From Psococerastis gibbosa (taxonomy: Eukaryota > Arthropoda > Insecta > Psocodea > Psocidae), in the NCBI GenBank assembly GCA_963971405.1, contig OZ020488.1, positions 27,981,089-28,045,088 on the forward strand: 64,000 nt of DNA, written 5' to 3'. The position numbers were made by a program, and so were the translations under genes. Below, piece by piece: positions 23,261-34,583 of this stretch; the first letter of the stretch is position 1; each line of letters begins with the position of its first letter. The notes below the pieces were generated by a model. It was not told where the DNA came from. It was given only the letters and a program-made list of their open reading frames with translations, and searched no databases.

Positions 23261-25210
23261 ATACAAATGTCTATTTTATGTTTATAGGGTCGAATTTGAA
23301 AAAAACTAAATATTGCAATCATATTGCGACTTCGTAGAATTCTCCAGTCAGAGAAACTGGATAGATACTTCTATATTGTTACTAAATTCAATTATAGTTA
23401 TTAGCGATTGGATAGTCCAGGACTATTATAGTCCTCATCTTACATGTGAAAGTACTGAATAAGTTATAGGAAAGGATTGTTACTTACATTGTAATCCATC
23501 GATACCGCGGTACCTATAGAATGCGTAAGATATTCATATAGAGCTGTCTGGTTGATATATACAATAGAATAGGTATAATAGGTAACTTGACCTATAACCG
23601 ATAATGATGCTGGCGCAGTAAGGAATCCTAGAGAGGCTCTCTGGAGGGCGATAGTTGAAATGAAATGAAAAATACGACTTTATTGCAAATAAAACAAAAG
23701 GCGAACAATAAGACTATAAAGTCCTGTTTTCATGCTAACCTTAACTTGTCAGTAATTTCGGAAAAAAATCAAGGACAGTCACTGCACTGGCTCTGAAAGA
23801 GGGGTTCAGAAAGTAGCGGCGTCATAATGAAAATGTCCAATTGAAAATGGTCAATTTTTAGTTGCATGATGGCGGGTTCCAGTCAATGATAAGAGGCAAG
23901 AACCTTTGAGTCAGCAGTCAGCATAGAGCATAGCTATAATTTAATAATAATTGAGTAGTAGAAATTAGTTATTACGTTTTGACACTGAGCACTACATTGG
24001 AAGCTCAAAATAGCCTAATTTTAATTTTTTACCAGATCCCAGATCCCAATGAAAAGTTACATAACATTCGTGGTTGATTGTCAGATAGTACACCACAATT
24101 TGACAGAAAACAATCTTTAGGCTTTACGACGAATAATGGCTTACTATATTAATAAAACTACACACAGGGCCCCCGTGGGAAATTTTTTGAAAAAATAGGA
24201 TCGAAATGTGAGACTGAGAGAGCACGTATTTGACAGCAAAAATATTTAGAATTAACAGAATAAGAAGTCCTATTTAAATACCTAGCTTTGCCTAACACAT
24301 TATGGGGTAAATTGTAAGAGTGGGCCGAAAGGCCCAAAATTCGCCCACATGGAAAATAAAGACAATTTTCTTTCTTTCTTGCTATGTAGCCTAACGAAGG
24401 TACTATTTTACTTCGTATGCCCTAATGTGGACAGTCGCGACAGTTGATAGTCTACAATCTACGTCAAGACATACAAATATTGAAATATATAATAGCAACC
24501 CCTATATAACGAGTATTAAAGCAGTTGGCCCGATCATTGTCCTTCAGTCCTTCCCAAAATCAAATCGAAGGGTAAGAAGGACACTGCTAAGGGATGGCTA
24601 TGAATAGACACGGGGGTAAAAAAGTGGCCAAAAAGGGCTGCTGACAATGCCGTAGCCACATGGCCGACGTGTGCGCCAATTCCCTGGGCCCGCAGCCAAA
24701 TGTTCCATCCCCAAATTGTGCCGAGCACACTCACCAAATTAACAATTAGGGGATTTCTTGCCATCAGCTGATGCATTATTGATTTTTCTCTTTCGTCAAA
24801 TAACCATCGACCATAATACATTCCGTCAGCTTTGAACCAGCCACCCATCAGCTTCAATATCAAATGAAGGATCAGCAATCTGAAATCGTACCTTACCTGC
24901 CTTATCGTATGTACCTGTAAATACGTAGAAATTAAAGCGAAATGGGATGATCATTAAATGATCATTTTGTGAAATTTTCACAAAATTAAAGCCTAAAATG
25001 AACATTATTTACAAACAATATACCGTGCGTGATGAAGTACTAGAATCCGGGCTGATAGACTGTGCTTTATCTGACCAAACGTTTCGTCATTATCTGTAGT
25101 CGACATCTTCAGTGGCACTGTGTAGACTTCTATAAGATTATATCTCCCTATAGCAACAGTCGATCGATCAGCCCAAATTATACTGCTTGATCACGTAATT
25201 CCGGCCGTGT
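23261..25210. other. Intergenic; one unrecognised ORF
   Basis: A 114-codon minus frame (24534-24878) is hydrophobic and contains GAHVGHVATALSAALFGH, loosely like a rhomboid last helix, but no other rhomboid motif is present. A shared phrase (CGACATCTTCAGTGG) occurs at 25099. No gene is called. Confidence 0.3.
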
Positions 25211-25784
25211 CACATGGGCGGATTTTAGGGGGTCAGGGGGGTCGGATCTATACCCAGACATAAATTGGATTCTACGGATTTTGGATTTGGCGACGTTCCC
25301 CATCTCAATCGCCACTAGTGAGCGGAGTTTCTCCACGCTGCGCCGCTTGAAATAAAGACTGGCTGCTCAGCTCAATGGCTTGGCTAAGAAGCGTCTAGTC
25401 GGCCTGGCGCTCATGATTCATGAATATACATAGGGACATTCAATTAAATGCCGATAAAATCATCCACAGGTTTGCAAAAAGGGGAAACAGAAAAAAAAAA
25501 TATATTATTTAAATAAAAAAAATGGTGAAGTAAAAAATTCGTTTTGACCAAAAGGAAAAAAGTAGGGTAGTTAGGCCTACCTATAGCCTATAAGTAGGTG
25601 CGTCTTCAGGTTCAGCGGATTATAACATAGATGTTATCTTTAAATCGGTAAATAAGGTTATATCATCAACAACATAATATAGGTTTCTATGGCAACCTTT
25701 ACCGATCGATAACATCGATATTAAAATCCACTGAATCTGCCCACTGAGGGGGGCCCCCTAAATTGGAGGCAAAATCCGCCCTTG
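25211..25784 (+). mobile_element. Deleted hAT element with 8-bp TSD
   Basis: The ends are CACATGGGCGGATTTT and, inverted, AAAATCCGCCCTTG. GGCCGTGT (25203-25210) and GGCCGTGA (25785-25792) flank it, a 7-of-8 match. Inside lies the C-terminal relic of a hAT transposase, described separately. At 574 bp it is an internally deleted copy. Confidence 0.65.
25252..25433 (+). pseudogene. hAT transposase C-terminal (dimerisation) relic
   Basis: The plus strand encodes LRILDLATFPISIATSERSF, continuing FSTLRRLK, then a stop codon, then LAAQLNGLAKKRLVGLALMI before a second stop. The 'P(V/I)S.A.SERSFSTLRRLK ... RL.GLALM.IH' order is the hAT C-terminal dimerisation domain. The internal stop and absence of the rest of the gene show it is inactive. 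It sits inside the TIR-bounded element 25211-25784. Confidence 0.8.
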
Positions 25785-25809
25785 GGCCGTGAAAGTTTGT
25801 TTTTATGTT

Positions 25810-25887
25810 TTATCCGCGCCTTATCCCTTCGAAGGGGTCGGCGACTTGGATCTTCTTCTTCCACGCAATACGGTTTTCGGTGTCCTC
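25810..25887 (-). pseudogene. LINE ORF C-terminal fragment
   Basis: The minus strand encodes EDTENRIAWKKKIQVADPFE followed by GIRRG and a stop. 'NRxxWxxx(I/V)xxADP' is a common end of LINE reverse-transcriptase ORFs. The upstream coding part is not recognisable. Confidence 0.5.
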
Positions 25888-26819
25888 TAAGGGGGACGCC
25901 CTAACCGTATACTCGCTTCTGTTTCAATCCATGCATAGTGATTGGCCACCTTTTCAGCCGGCTGGCCAGGCCTGACGCCTTGGTTTGACATCGGAGTACC
26001 TTCTCGTAGATGCTTGCCTTACTAGGCTAACGGGCACATCCACCCGTGGAGCACGCTTTTAGGGCGGCGTGTACTCGCCCTGACACCAGCTCGTCATTGG
26101 TTCTGTGGGTGCTTCTGGACAGTCAGGCTTCTGCCCCCGACTGCCCCCCACACCTGGTAAGCTGGCCGCTGCATTGTCAGGGATTGCTTATTTGGTAAAC
26201 CTTATTCGCAACTACCCACTATATCTAGTGGGCGTCCCCCTATCCGCAACCTGGGGACCCTGCCGGTAGCCTGCAGCTCGGCCTCGGCCGAGTATTTGTA
26301 ATTAAAAGTATTTGTAATTATTAACAATACCATGTTTATGTCTATCTTGTGGTTCTTCAACTTGTTATTTCGAGTCCCCCAGTAAATGATTTTTTCATTC
26401 ATGAAACCATGCCTACATGAGCCTGCGGCTGATCGTGAGAAACTTTGCTATCTTGGCCACAAATCAACCTTCAGTGTCCACATACTGAGTGCAAATTATC
26501 AGTGGCGGGATGTCACACTCCACTGCCTTTCCCATACTAAATGCACCACGTTCCAGTTCTACTGACCGATTACCTATCGGCTATCTGCGAATAACACAAT
26601 GGGAGGGTGTATGTCATGCATTGTCATACGGCGGGGTCTCTAATTAACCGTTCATTCGCGGTCCTTTGATTTTCCTATGTTTAACTTGCCTGTAAGCGTA
26701 GTGGGCACTCGAGAGACAGTTGCTGTGTTTGTCACGTACCAGGGGGTCCAAAGTGAGACTCGCTTGAGCACGAGTGCAGAAGTTGAAGTTCTTCGGCAAG
26801 ACTACACTCTTACTATACT
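25888..26819. other. Intergenic, repeat-like, unassigned
   Basis: GC-richer than its surroundings up to about 26310 and possibly more of the LINE at 25810, but no protein motif could be confirmed. Nothing recognised thereafter. Confidence 0.3.
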
Positions 26820-27284
26820 ATAGGCGTATTTCTTTTTCCAACGATCGTAAAATGTGAGTAAATATTTCTGACCAATAGAACTAGTTTTCAATTTACTCAC
26901 ATTTTGTGCAATGAAATGAGAAAAGTAAAAATATATTATAAAAATATTATTATTATTATTTGAGCTCCTCCCTTATTTTATTTGATTAAATTCGTATTAA
27001 CTCAGTAAAAAAAAAAAAAAAATACAACGTATACACAGCACAAATCGCAAAACATAACCTCAACTTGTTGAATCCAAACGTAAACAAAAACAAAAATTAC
27101 AAAAGTAATTTTTTTACTAACCTCCCCGAGGTTGATAAAATATTTTACGATCGTAAACTCGAAATAGGGGAAAACCGGGGACAAACAATTTATTAGCTCC
27201 GCCCATTTTGGTCCAATGAAATGATGATAGTAGCATTTTCTAATAAAAATTTTACAATCGCATAGGCAAAAGAAATACGCTTTA
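26820..27284. mobile_element. Fold-back/MITE-like element
   Basis: The left end GGCGTATTTCTTTTTCC..CGATCGTAAAA is inverted-complementary, with mismatches, to the right end TTTTACAATCGCATAGGC..AAAAGAAATACGC. Inside the left end, AAAATGTGAGTAAAT (26849) pairs with ATTTACTCACATTTT (26891), a 15-bp perfect hairpin stem. No TSD was resolved. Confidence 0.5.
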
Positions 27285-27741
27285 TACCCGTACAATTTAC
27301 GGGGGACGCCGCTGTTCACTTAAACATTGAAACATTTAATAATTTATGTGCACAGGCTATATAATAAAAATAAAAATAAACCGCCTGGCCACGGGTGCTG
27401 GACCCTGGCCCAGCAATATTTTGGTTAAATTCATGACAAGGAATTAAGAAATTAATTAGTTTCTCGTTCTGGTTCCACAACCGCAAAGATATGAACGTGG
27501 TCATATCACATATGAGAAATTCATTGAAAATTCAAACTTTCACATCACAAAGCAGTTTATTTACCCGACTGATTTACAACTATTTCTATAAAATCGGTTG
27601 AATGCACTTTATCGGGTTTTTCAACTGTAATAATGTTTTACATTAGAAAATGTAATTATTTATGATTTTTTCGTCAGCTTTGCGGTTGGGGAACGAGAAA
27701 GTGATTAATTTCGTCAAATTCCACAGACATTTCTTGCTTAC
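27285..27741. other. Intergenic, nothing recognised
   Basis: AT-rich sequence containing a phrase repeated with changes (TCTCGTTCTGGTTCCACAAC at 27461; its inverse-like GGTTGGGGAACGAGAAAG at 27685), perhaps arms of a degraded inverted repeat. No gene is seen. Confidence 0.3.
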
Positions 27742-28040
27742 TAGGGCTCTATATTAGACAGGCATTGTCATCCGCCATATTGTATCCACTATAAGTCTGG
27801 TGTATAAGCCAAGTATTAGGTGTTTACCTATTTATTTTGATAAATTTATCGTTGTTTATTTATTATTATTTTTTAAAAAACGTGCTACCAATTAGGGAAG
27901 TGTTTATTAAAAAATTAATAAAACGTGTATTGGTTTTTTTCAATTTTTTTCAATTTTTTTACTTTTCTTACAATACTTAACATATAGGAAATATGGGATA
28001 CAACATGGCGGATGACAATACCCGGGTTTATAGTGCCTTA
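27742..28040. mobile_element. Inverted-repeat element with perfect 8-bp TSD
   Basis: TTGCTTAC flanks both sides (27734-27741 and 28041-28048). The termini are TAGGGCTCTATA and TATAGTGCCTTA (10 of 12 inverted matches). A better-conserved inner inverted repeat includes ATTGTCATCCGCCAT. Non-coding, 299 bp; hAT-type by TSD length. Confidence 0.7.
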
Positions 28041-28135
28041 TTGCTTACAAAATGTTTTGAAATATCTATAGAGACTAACAGTGAAAACAAACAACGCAAA
28101 AAAATTTATACTGATTTATTGTAATCAGGGACGGT

Positions 28136-28294
28136 TTCAGAAAAAGTTTTCGGGGGGGGGGGGGCGGTGACCTGAAAAATATCGCGTTTCCCTTACTTGA
28201 GTAACAATTTCTCTTCATTTCCTTCAAAAGTCCATTCTATCTAGTATAAAGCTATTTTTCTCAGGGGGGTGGAGGGCGGTGGGGGCAGTCCCTG
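28136..28294. mobile_element. hAT-like poly-G MITE with perfect 8-bp TSD
   Basis: CAGGGAC at the left and GTCCCTG at the right form a 7-bp inverted repeat. A run of 12 G follows the left end. ATTGTAAT flanks both sides (28128-28135 and 28295-28302). The core shares CTATCTAGTATAAAGC with 54647-54825. Confidence 0.8.
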
Positions 28295-28639
28295 ATTGTA
28301 ATACGGCTAGAGCTATAAATAGGTACAGCCTAACTACTTAAAGGGGAATCCTATATATACCGACATATACCGTATACCACGTCGTTGTTTAAACGATGGA
28401 TTTTTAGTCTCAATCAGCACCATCCAATATCTTCCCATATAAAAAGCGAAATTATCAGATGCAGCTATTTTTTATACCTACTTTTTCCCCTTGTGATTCA
28501 TGTGCATTCAAAATAATTTAAATCCCGATTCCAGCAGCATACGTATGAATAATAATAACTGTAGGGGCGTGCCGCGTAAACAGAGGAAGTAAGAAGGTCG
28601 CTCCGCAAGACCTTGTATACAATGTGTTGAGTATATCGA

Positions 28640-28900
28640 GTAGGTACCCTTCCTTTGCAGATCGGAATGTGGAGGCAGATGGTGCTGGGACCGTGGGAGC
28701 GAGCCTTATTGGCGCGGCGCGTCAGCTGGCGGAGCGTGCCAGGTGCGGACGACGGATATGTGGCCCACCCCTGGGTTCTCGACCTCTGCGCACCGTGGGA
28801 ACGTGCCACGCTCTAGCCACACGCAGGAATGCGGGCCGGGCCAGGACGTGGGCGCGAATGGCCCGTGCTAGCCCCCCACCGCGCGTCTGCATCATCATAA
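28640..28900. other. GC-rich, CpG-rich block
   Basis: This block is clearly richer in GC and CpG than its surroundings and is open in several frames on both strands, which is expected from the composition. No domain or splice pattern is recognised. A LINE 3' end follows at 29038, so it may be 5' sequence of that element. Confidence 0.3.
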
Positions 28901-29037
28901 TGATCATCACATCCTGGTTCCCAGTGACATCCGAATCGTTGTGTGTAGCCATGACCAATACCACACCCACGCGAGACAAGAGGATGATGACACCGCAGTA
29001 ATACTGGAATATACAATAGTAGACCAGGATTGTAGGA

Positions 29038-29106
29038 GCAACTGCAGCCGAAGCACATAATCGCAAGGAGTGGAAGGGAACCTGCCGTATCGTCGACCCC
29101 ACCTAG
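29038..29106 (+). pseudogene. LINE ORF C-terminal fragment (NRKEWKGTCR tail)
   Basis: The plus strand encodes ATAAEAHNRKEWKGTCRIVDPT and a stop at 29104-29106. It matches the tail at 1130-1215 nearly residue for residue over NRKEWKxTCRI, so both are copies of one LINE family. Upstream, the frame closes at in-frame stops. Confidence 0.55.
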
Positions 29107-29455
29107 GAGCAAAAGCGAGGAAAAAGTAAAAGTAAGACCCTGGTCCTAAAATACACAAAGGCAACTTAGTCCAACAATTTTTTCTTAGTAAGCTAACGGC
29201 AGACTAGTACGGTATCTATATCTGGTTAAGTCATGCTTTCCCCTGTTTCATTGCGTCAATGGTAAGCTTGTCTCAGCATTTCCATTATCTCTTGCAGCCG
29301 GTGTAGGTTGACATACCCGTTTGCCAATGGCTGAAAAATCATACGGAAACAGTATAATGTCAGAAATCCATGGGGTCGTTGGCATTGGACCAATGGGCAC
29401 TGTAAGTAGGCCTACGTTCAGAAAACGTTCTTCAGGGCATTATTATTATACTAGC

Positions 29456-29869
29456 CAGGGACGCCGAGTTTTCAAAATTCTGGGGGGGGGGGCAAGAATT
29501 CGGTACTCTGGAAAGTATTAGGAAAATGCATTGGTTAATGGTTACTTAAAATAACTATAATGCAGAAAACATTGACCGACGTACACTTTCTATAAAAATA
29601 TTTACTAAAGTCTTTATATCAAAAACCATTCGAAAGTTGGCTATACGAACAAAATTGGCACGGAAAAGTTTCTAAAAGTTGGTGCGGTGCAAATGCCAAA
29701 TTATGTGATTTATTTTTATCTTGATGTTTGAATATTAAGGGAGACAAACAAATAAACTGCACTAAGGGTTCTTTTCGTCTGGGGGGGGGGGGGCGCTGCC
29801 TCCCAGAAACTAGTCTGCGGGGACAAGATGGACCGTGCCGCCCCCCCCCCCCCCAAGTCGGCGTCCCTG
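29456..29869. mobile_element. hAT-like poly-G/C MITE with 8-bp TSD
   Basis: The ends CAGGGACGCCGA and TCGGCGTCCCTG are perfectly inverted over 12 bp. G- and C-runs lie at 29484-29492, 29780-29792 and 29841-29854. ATACTAGC (29448-29455) and ATACTAGT (29870-29877) flank it, 7 of 8. The minus-strand 171-codon ORF across it is a by-product. Confidence 0.75.
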
Positions 29870-30109
29870 ATACTAGTGGCAATAGACAATAGCGGTTTAT
29901 ATGGCTAATGACTTGCGTAATATTTGGCAAGAGAAGAAGAGTGCAACAACGGGTCATAATAGTGGTTTCATCTGATTCAAGAATCCTTCTAGGTTTTGGC
30001 GTCGCTCCAACTTCTACGGATTCACAACGCGCGGAGGAAATTCGTCCTTCCAGAAGTTTCGTGGAGGTCCCTAGCCTCCCTGCAGTCGTCTTCCTGTCAT
30101 CCTTTACAC

Positions 30110-30386
30110 CAGTGGTTCCCAAACTTTGGTCCATGGACCAAAGTAAGAAATAAGAAAATTAAACAGCTGAGTTATTGTAAATTTGAAGTAAAATACCTAA
30201 GTGTTGGCAATGAACTATAAAATCCAACCGCCACCAGTCCTAAACATTTAATCAAATATTATAGCACAAACTAATTTGATCTTGGTCCTAGAATTTGACG
30301 AATTTCCTGTCAAAGCCATGGTGGTCCACGGAAAATCATAAAATAATCTAGTGGTCCACGGACAAAAAAGTTTGGGAACCCCCCTG
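30110..30386. mobile_element. hAT MITE with CAGTGGTTCCC ends and perfect TSD
   Basis: The left end CAGTGGTTCCCAAACTTTGG is inverted at the right as AAAAGTTTGGGAACCCCCCTG. This terminus is widely known from animal hAT elements. CTTTACAC flanks both sides (30102-30109 and 30387-30394). It contains two subterminal GTGGTCCACGGA motifs near the right end. Non-coding, 277 bp. Confidence 0.9.
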
Positions 30387-30534
30387 CTTTACACATATTT
30401 CGGTCTGCCTGCGATATCTTCCTCTGGTCAGGTGAGAGATAATAATCATAATTGTGTATTGACCAGAAATTTGACAAATACAATATACATTTAAGATAAA
30501 ATAAATAAATTTCCGATTGTACATCATTAACGGT

Positions 30535-30686
30535 CAGGCTCGTACCCAGGATTTTTTTTTTGGGGGGGGGGGGGTCAAGACCAATTTTTTTTTATAAATG
30601 ATACATCCGTAGTAATTCACCTGTGAAGCTGTCAATACAATGACCATCCGACCAAATTTGCCCCCCCCCCCTTGGGTACGGGCCTG
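30535..30686. mobile_element. Poly-G/C MITE
   Basis: CAGGCTCGTACCCAGG at the left and CTTGGGTACGGGCCTG at the right are inverted with mismatches. A T/G run lies inside the left end and a C-run inside the right. The flanking 8-mers do not match, so no TSD is claimed. Confidence 0.6.
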
Positions 30687-30728
30687 AGCGTAACTCCATA
30701 TAGCCCAAAACCTGAACTTAATTTAGCC

Positions 30729-30753
30729 TAGTAGTAGTAGTAGTAGTAGTAGT
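30729..30753. repeat. (TAG)n microsatellite
   Basis: Eight consecutive TAG units. Confidence 0.9.
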
Positions 30754-30774
30754 GTTCGTCGGGTTAATAACGAC

Positions 30775-31018
30775 TTAGGCCTCATTTGGGCCCATAGAGC
30801 GACCCCGACTTGACTCTCCTATGCCAGCCCATAGGACAGTGGACCTCCTGATTATAGTGGATTCCGAACCACTTGGGAAACACAGTGAAGTCACACGATT
30901 AGTTCGGAGGTGACCAGGACAAGTCCTACCATGTTTCCCTACCGGCACTGTGCACACGACCAAGTTATCTGCATCTTTGAACCTGCTGTGGTCCGCTGGA
31001 TTCAACATGGTATGGCGG
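30775..31018. repeat. Dispersed repeat, copy B (pair with 19747)
   Basis: It shares GTGGACCTCCTGATTATAG, GTCACACGATT and the end GGATTCAACATGGTATGGC with 19747-20109. The minus strand keeps a 77-codon frame across it (RTNRVTSLCF..SGSES), which may be a degraded LINE segment; the class is not established. Confidence 0.5.
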
Positions 31019-31727
31019 CCGGGTAGGATTATTTAGCCTATACTGTATATCATAATTCTAATTTTTAATTTTATTGATCATTTGTATATCAACGCGTGCG
31101 GCAGCGCTCGACCAAGTTCCATTCAGCCCCAGGAATTAGTCTCTTTTTACCATCAAACCCCCAGAGTAAATAAAAAAAACCGAAAAAGTTTTATGATAAC
31201 TTAGCAATCACGTAATGAATTTTACGTACTTAGCTTACGGCCGAGCATACATATGGCACGCTCATCCCATCCACGTGTGCAGGACAACTGAAATTTGGGA
31301 TTGGGTTCATTCTTGCCATTTCCCATTTTTTCCACTTTATTCAGAAAACTGATTACGTAACTTAACGTAGTCACTTAACGAAAGCTAGCTTCTTGATGTG
31401 CTTAATTCCTACGTAGGTAGGTAGGTATATCTATATAGTGGTTCGCATGTTGTATATTGTTCTTTCTTTCATATGGGCTTTCTATAACTTGTCAGTCTTC
31501 TAGTTACTCTGGTGCTAGCTAGACTCTTCCCGAAAATTCTCGAATCTTCACTTTTCAAATTTATTCTCGATCTTCCATCATGGCTGTTCCGGTTCCAGCA
31601 CTTTTCACCATACATAGTACAGCCATGTATGGTGAAAAGATGACTATAATTCTTCCTCTGTCTTTCAATTTTTTTAACACTCCATGCATACATGTCAAGT
31701 TATTTGTTATTTGTACAAAAAGATATG

Positions 31728-32282
31728 ATATCCAACCCAAAACACTCCGTGTAAAATATACCAAGTTCCTTTGGCCATCAAAGTTGTGATATCCAGATGG
31801 GCCAAGTTCCTTTTTTCTGCCTATGTATGTTGTGATATCAGGATGGGCCAAGTTCTTGTAATTTTTCTCTTGGAATATTTTCTCTAAAAAATTAATTTAA
31901 ATTTTTTTTAGAACTTGGTGCTTCTTCATGCTTATGTACCTTGACACTGACACTTGCTGTAATTGGCCAATGATGACGCATAAGATATGGCTAAATGGCA
32001 AATTTGCAACTGAGGCCACAGTGTCGTCGTTACGTAGGTATACCTCTAATAAACGATAGGAAACTACGAAGAGTTTTGCAATGGAAGCACCCAAGTTCTG
32101 AAAAAAAAAATGTAAATTAATTTTTTAGAGAAAATATGCAAAGAGAAAAATTACAAGAACATCCTGATATCACAACATACATAGGCAGAAAAAAGGAACT
32201 TGGCACATCTGGATATCAAAACTTTGATGGGCCAAAGGAACTTGGTATATATTTTTTACACGGGGTGTTTTGGGTTGGATAT
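31728..32282. mobile_element. Fold-back element with arms of about 190 bp
   Basis: The left arm starts ATATCCAACCCAAAACACTC and the right arm ends with its near inverse. Both arms contain AAGTTCC blocks, GCCTATGTATGTTGTGATAT and TTTTCTCTAAAAAATTAATT in matching inverted order. The single-copy middle is about 31915-32085. Non-coding; no TSD was resolved. Confidence 0.65.
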
Positions 32283-33244
32283 ATTGTATATAATTTGTAT
32301 ATTTGTATATAATTAAATACTTATATCATTTGCATAAATTATGTTGTTCCAAAGCAATTGATCCGGCATTTCCGGGTTTCCCCTTAAATTTGGATGGACT
32401 GCCAAACTGCCAAACCGATTGCAAGATAGGATTCTTCGTGAACGACCCCCCTCAGCGCATATAACTAAATAATGCTGGATATAACAGTGGCTGGAGGTGA
32501 AAAGTCGTGGTGATATCATTGGGTATCGTATACATAATACATATAATGAAGTGAAAATTTGAGACAACACATTTCTGCTCAATTGATAACCTATTAACTC
32601 TTAAAGCTATATTCGGCATTGAGATAGTGATGGCCATTGTCTTTCACATGCTTAGATAACATACCGATTAAAACTGGTGATGAGCTAATGTCCAATATAT
32701 TGGGTAGAGAAATTAATGGTTGTGGGTCCAACCGCTTAGGCTAATTTTCTAGCCTATTCCTAGCACACCCAATAAAATACCAAAAGACATCAGTAAAGTT
32801 TCGTGCTGTAGTATGCCGCCTTGTATTTCTAACATGAGTCCGGGGTCGGCAACCTCCTTATACAGAAAAGCCAAGTCACAATTTGCGCAATTTTTCAGTT
32901 TTTGAAGAGCCACTAAAATGTTTATTTCAGTATTATATCCTAAATCCATAAAAAAGAGGGGGGGGGGCATAGAGAAATATATTGTAGATTTCCTACTCCT
33001 GCGTATGTATTGCAGCAAAGAAAAATGTAAATTATATACATACATTATTAGGACATTCCACCCACAGCACTGGCTGCCACTGAATCAAACAAAAAACATA
33101 AGGGGGGGGGGGGTTGGGAGGTACACCCCCAGGGGAAAATATGGAAAGTATAGGAATATAGTAGTCCACACATTTCCAGCTCATTGCTGTAAAGAAAATT
33201 GAAACTATGCAAGCGCGTTACTATGAAACACCGCCCACGGACAA
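32283..33244. other. Intergenic with a hAT-like end and G-runs
   Basis: GGGGTCGGCAACCT at about 32841, followed by AGAGCCACTAAAATG at 32906, resembles the left end of a common hAT MITE type without its partner. G-runs occur at 32959-32968 and 33102-33113. No gene is seen. Confidence 0.35.
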
Positions 33245-33440
33245 TTGGATTGGTCACGTAGTGTGAATAGCTCAGCACGGGGCGAGAATGGACGCAGACG
33301 GCGGAAAGGCAGACCACGGAACCGATGGAGGACGATGGAGAGACGAGGTGGGAAGTTGTGCGAGAGGGGTGGTGCGAGAGATGTGGACGAAGTTCAGCCC
33401 GAGCTGCAGCGCCGAATGAAGTCAGAAGTGGATTCCTAGA
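33245..33440 (+). pseudogene. LINE-like C-terminal fragment (GRPRNRW)
   Basis: The plus strand encodes RRRRKGRPRNRWRTMERR, a basic 'GRPxxRW' segment common near the end of LINE reverse transcriptases. It is followed by GKLCERGGARDVDE and a stop. It is directly followed by LINE-tail-like tandem repeats, which supports the call. The upstream coding part is missing. Confidence 0.45.
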
Positions 33441-33660
33441 AATACCGATATGATAATTTTTAGACAGACTTAACTGTGGAAGTCAGCTGTAGCGCCAAAG
33501 AAGAATATAAACCGATATAATAATTTAATACAGACTTTAAACTAACTGTGGGAGTCGTTAGCTGTAACGCCGAAGAAGAAGAAGTGGATTCCTAATAATA
33601 CCGATATAATAATTTTAATGCATACTTTAAACTAACTGTGGGAGTCGTTAGCAACAGATA
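33441..33660 (+). repeat. Tandem 3'-tail repeats of the LINE fragment
   Basis: ACCGATATAATAATTT and CTAACTGTGGGAGTCGTTAG recur about three times with spacings near 80-105 bp. Each is linked to GCCGAAGAAGAA or a variant. This is a tail of the kind seen after LINE ORFs. Confidence 0.6.
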
Positions 33661-34181
33661 TTCTCATGGCCACGGCAGAAAAAAACGCTTAAACATGTGT
33701 CACATTAAAAGGACACATTTTACAGTATACTTTATAGCCTAGGCTATGAATTAGCACTGCATTGTCTGCTTTTGAGTGTCAATTTCCCTAATTTACTGGC
33801 AGAACTACTGCTACTGTAATTGGGAGATGATAGAACAGGCCCAAAACCAGGATTTTTTTCAGGGGGTGTGATCCTATAGTAAATGCAGTACCTAACTACT
33901 GGAAAGGTTAATTCTAAAATAAATAGTGTATGACATTGACAAAGAAATTTCTGGGGTAGCCCATACCTGGATAGGAAGAATAGGAACGGGGAAACACCCA
34001 TAATTTTCGCCGGAGAACACTGGACAAATTGGAGACTGTCAGGGTAACATGCAAGCAGAATTCTATAACACTTCGCATGCGCAACGAAATTACTTAGGCC
34101 CGGTTCATTGTCACATTCAGCATCTTGAACTGAACATTGTACAATACTTTACAGAAGTGTCCCCATCGGCTCATCATAATT

Positions 34182-34583
34182 GAGCGGGGATTCCACCGAC
34201 CGGCTAGGAATAAATACAAAAACGGTGACGTGGTAGCAGACATCATTCAAGACTTAGGCGGGGTTTCCACCGACCTAGCATTGCAGAATGCAAATGACAT
34301 TGACGGAAATTAGAATTTTTCTTTTTATAGAAATCTATTAAAATGTTTGTACTTAACATATCCCATGACGCCATTTTTTAATTTTAGTTTGTTTGTTTGT
34401 GATTTTACTGTATGATCATTGATCAATTTTAACTATGGCATAGAGGAAAACAAACATTTCCGTCAATGTCATTTGCATTCGGCAATGCAAGGTCGGTGGA
34501 AACCCCGCCTAAGTCTTGAATGTCTGCTACCACGTCACCGTTTTTGTATTTAGCCCTAGCCGGTCGGTGGAATCCCCACCTTG
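34182..34583. mobile_element. Fold-back element with doubled inverted ends, copy 2
   Basis: GGCGGGGTTTCCACCGACCT and its inverse occur with outer, more diverged partners (GCGGGGATTCCACCGACCGG). The core contains the same GATCAATTTTAACTATGGCA sequence as the copy at 13299 but in the opposite orientation relative to the ends. Confidence 0.75.

Noticed and set aside
24534-24878. Hydrophobic 114-codon ORF with a rhomboid-like last helix
   Set aside because: Only one loose motif (AHVGHVATALSAALFG); the catalytic serine motif of rhomboids is absent.
29619-30134. 171-codon minus-strand ORF
   Set aside because: It runs through the G/C runs of a MITE with a clear TSD and into the next MITE, so it is a by-product of repeats.
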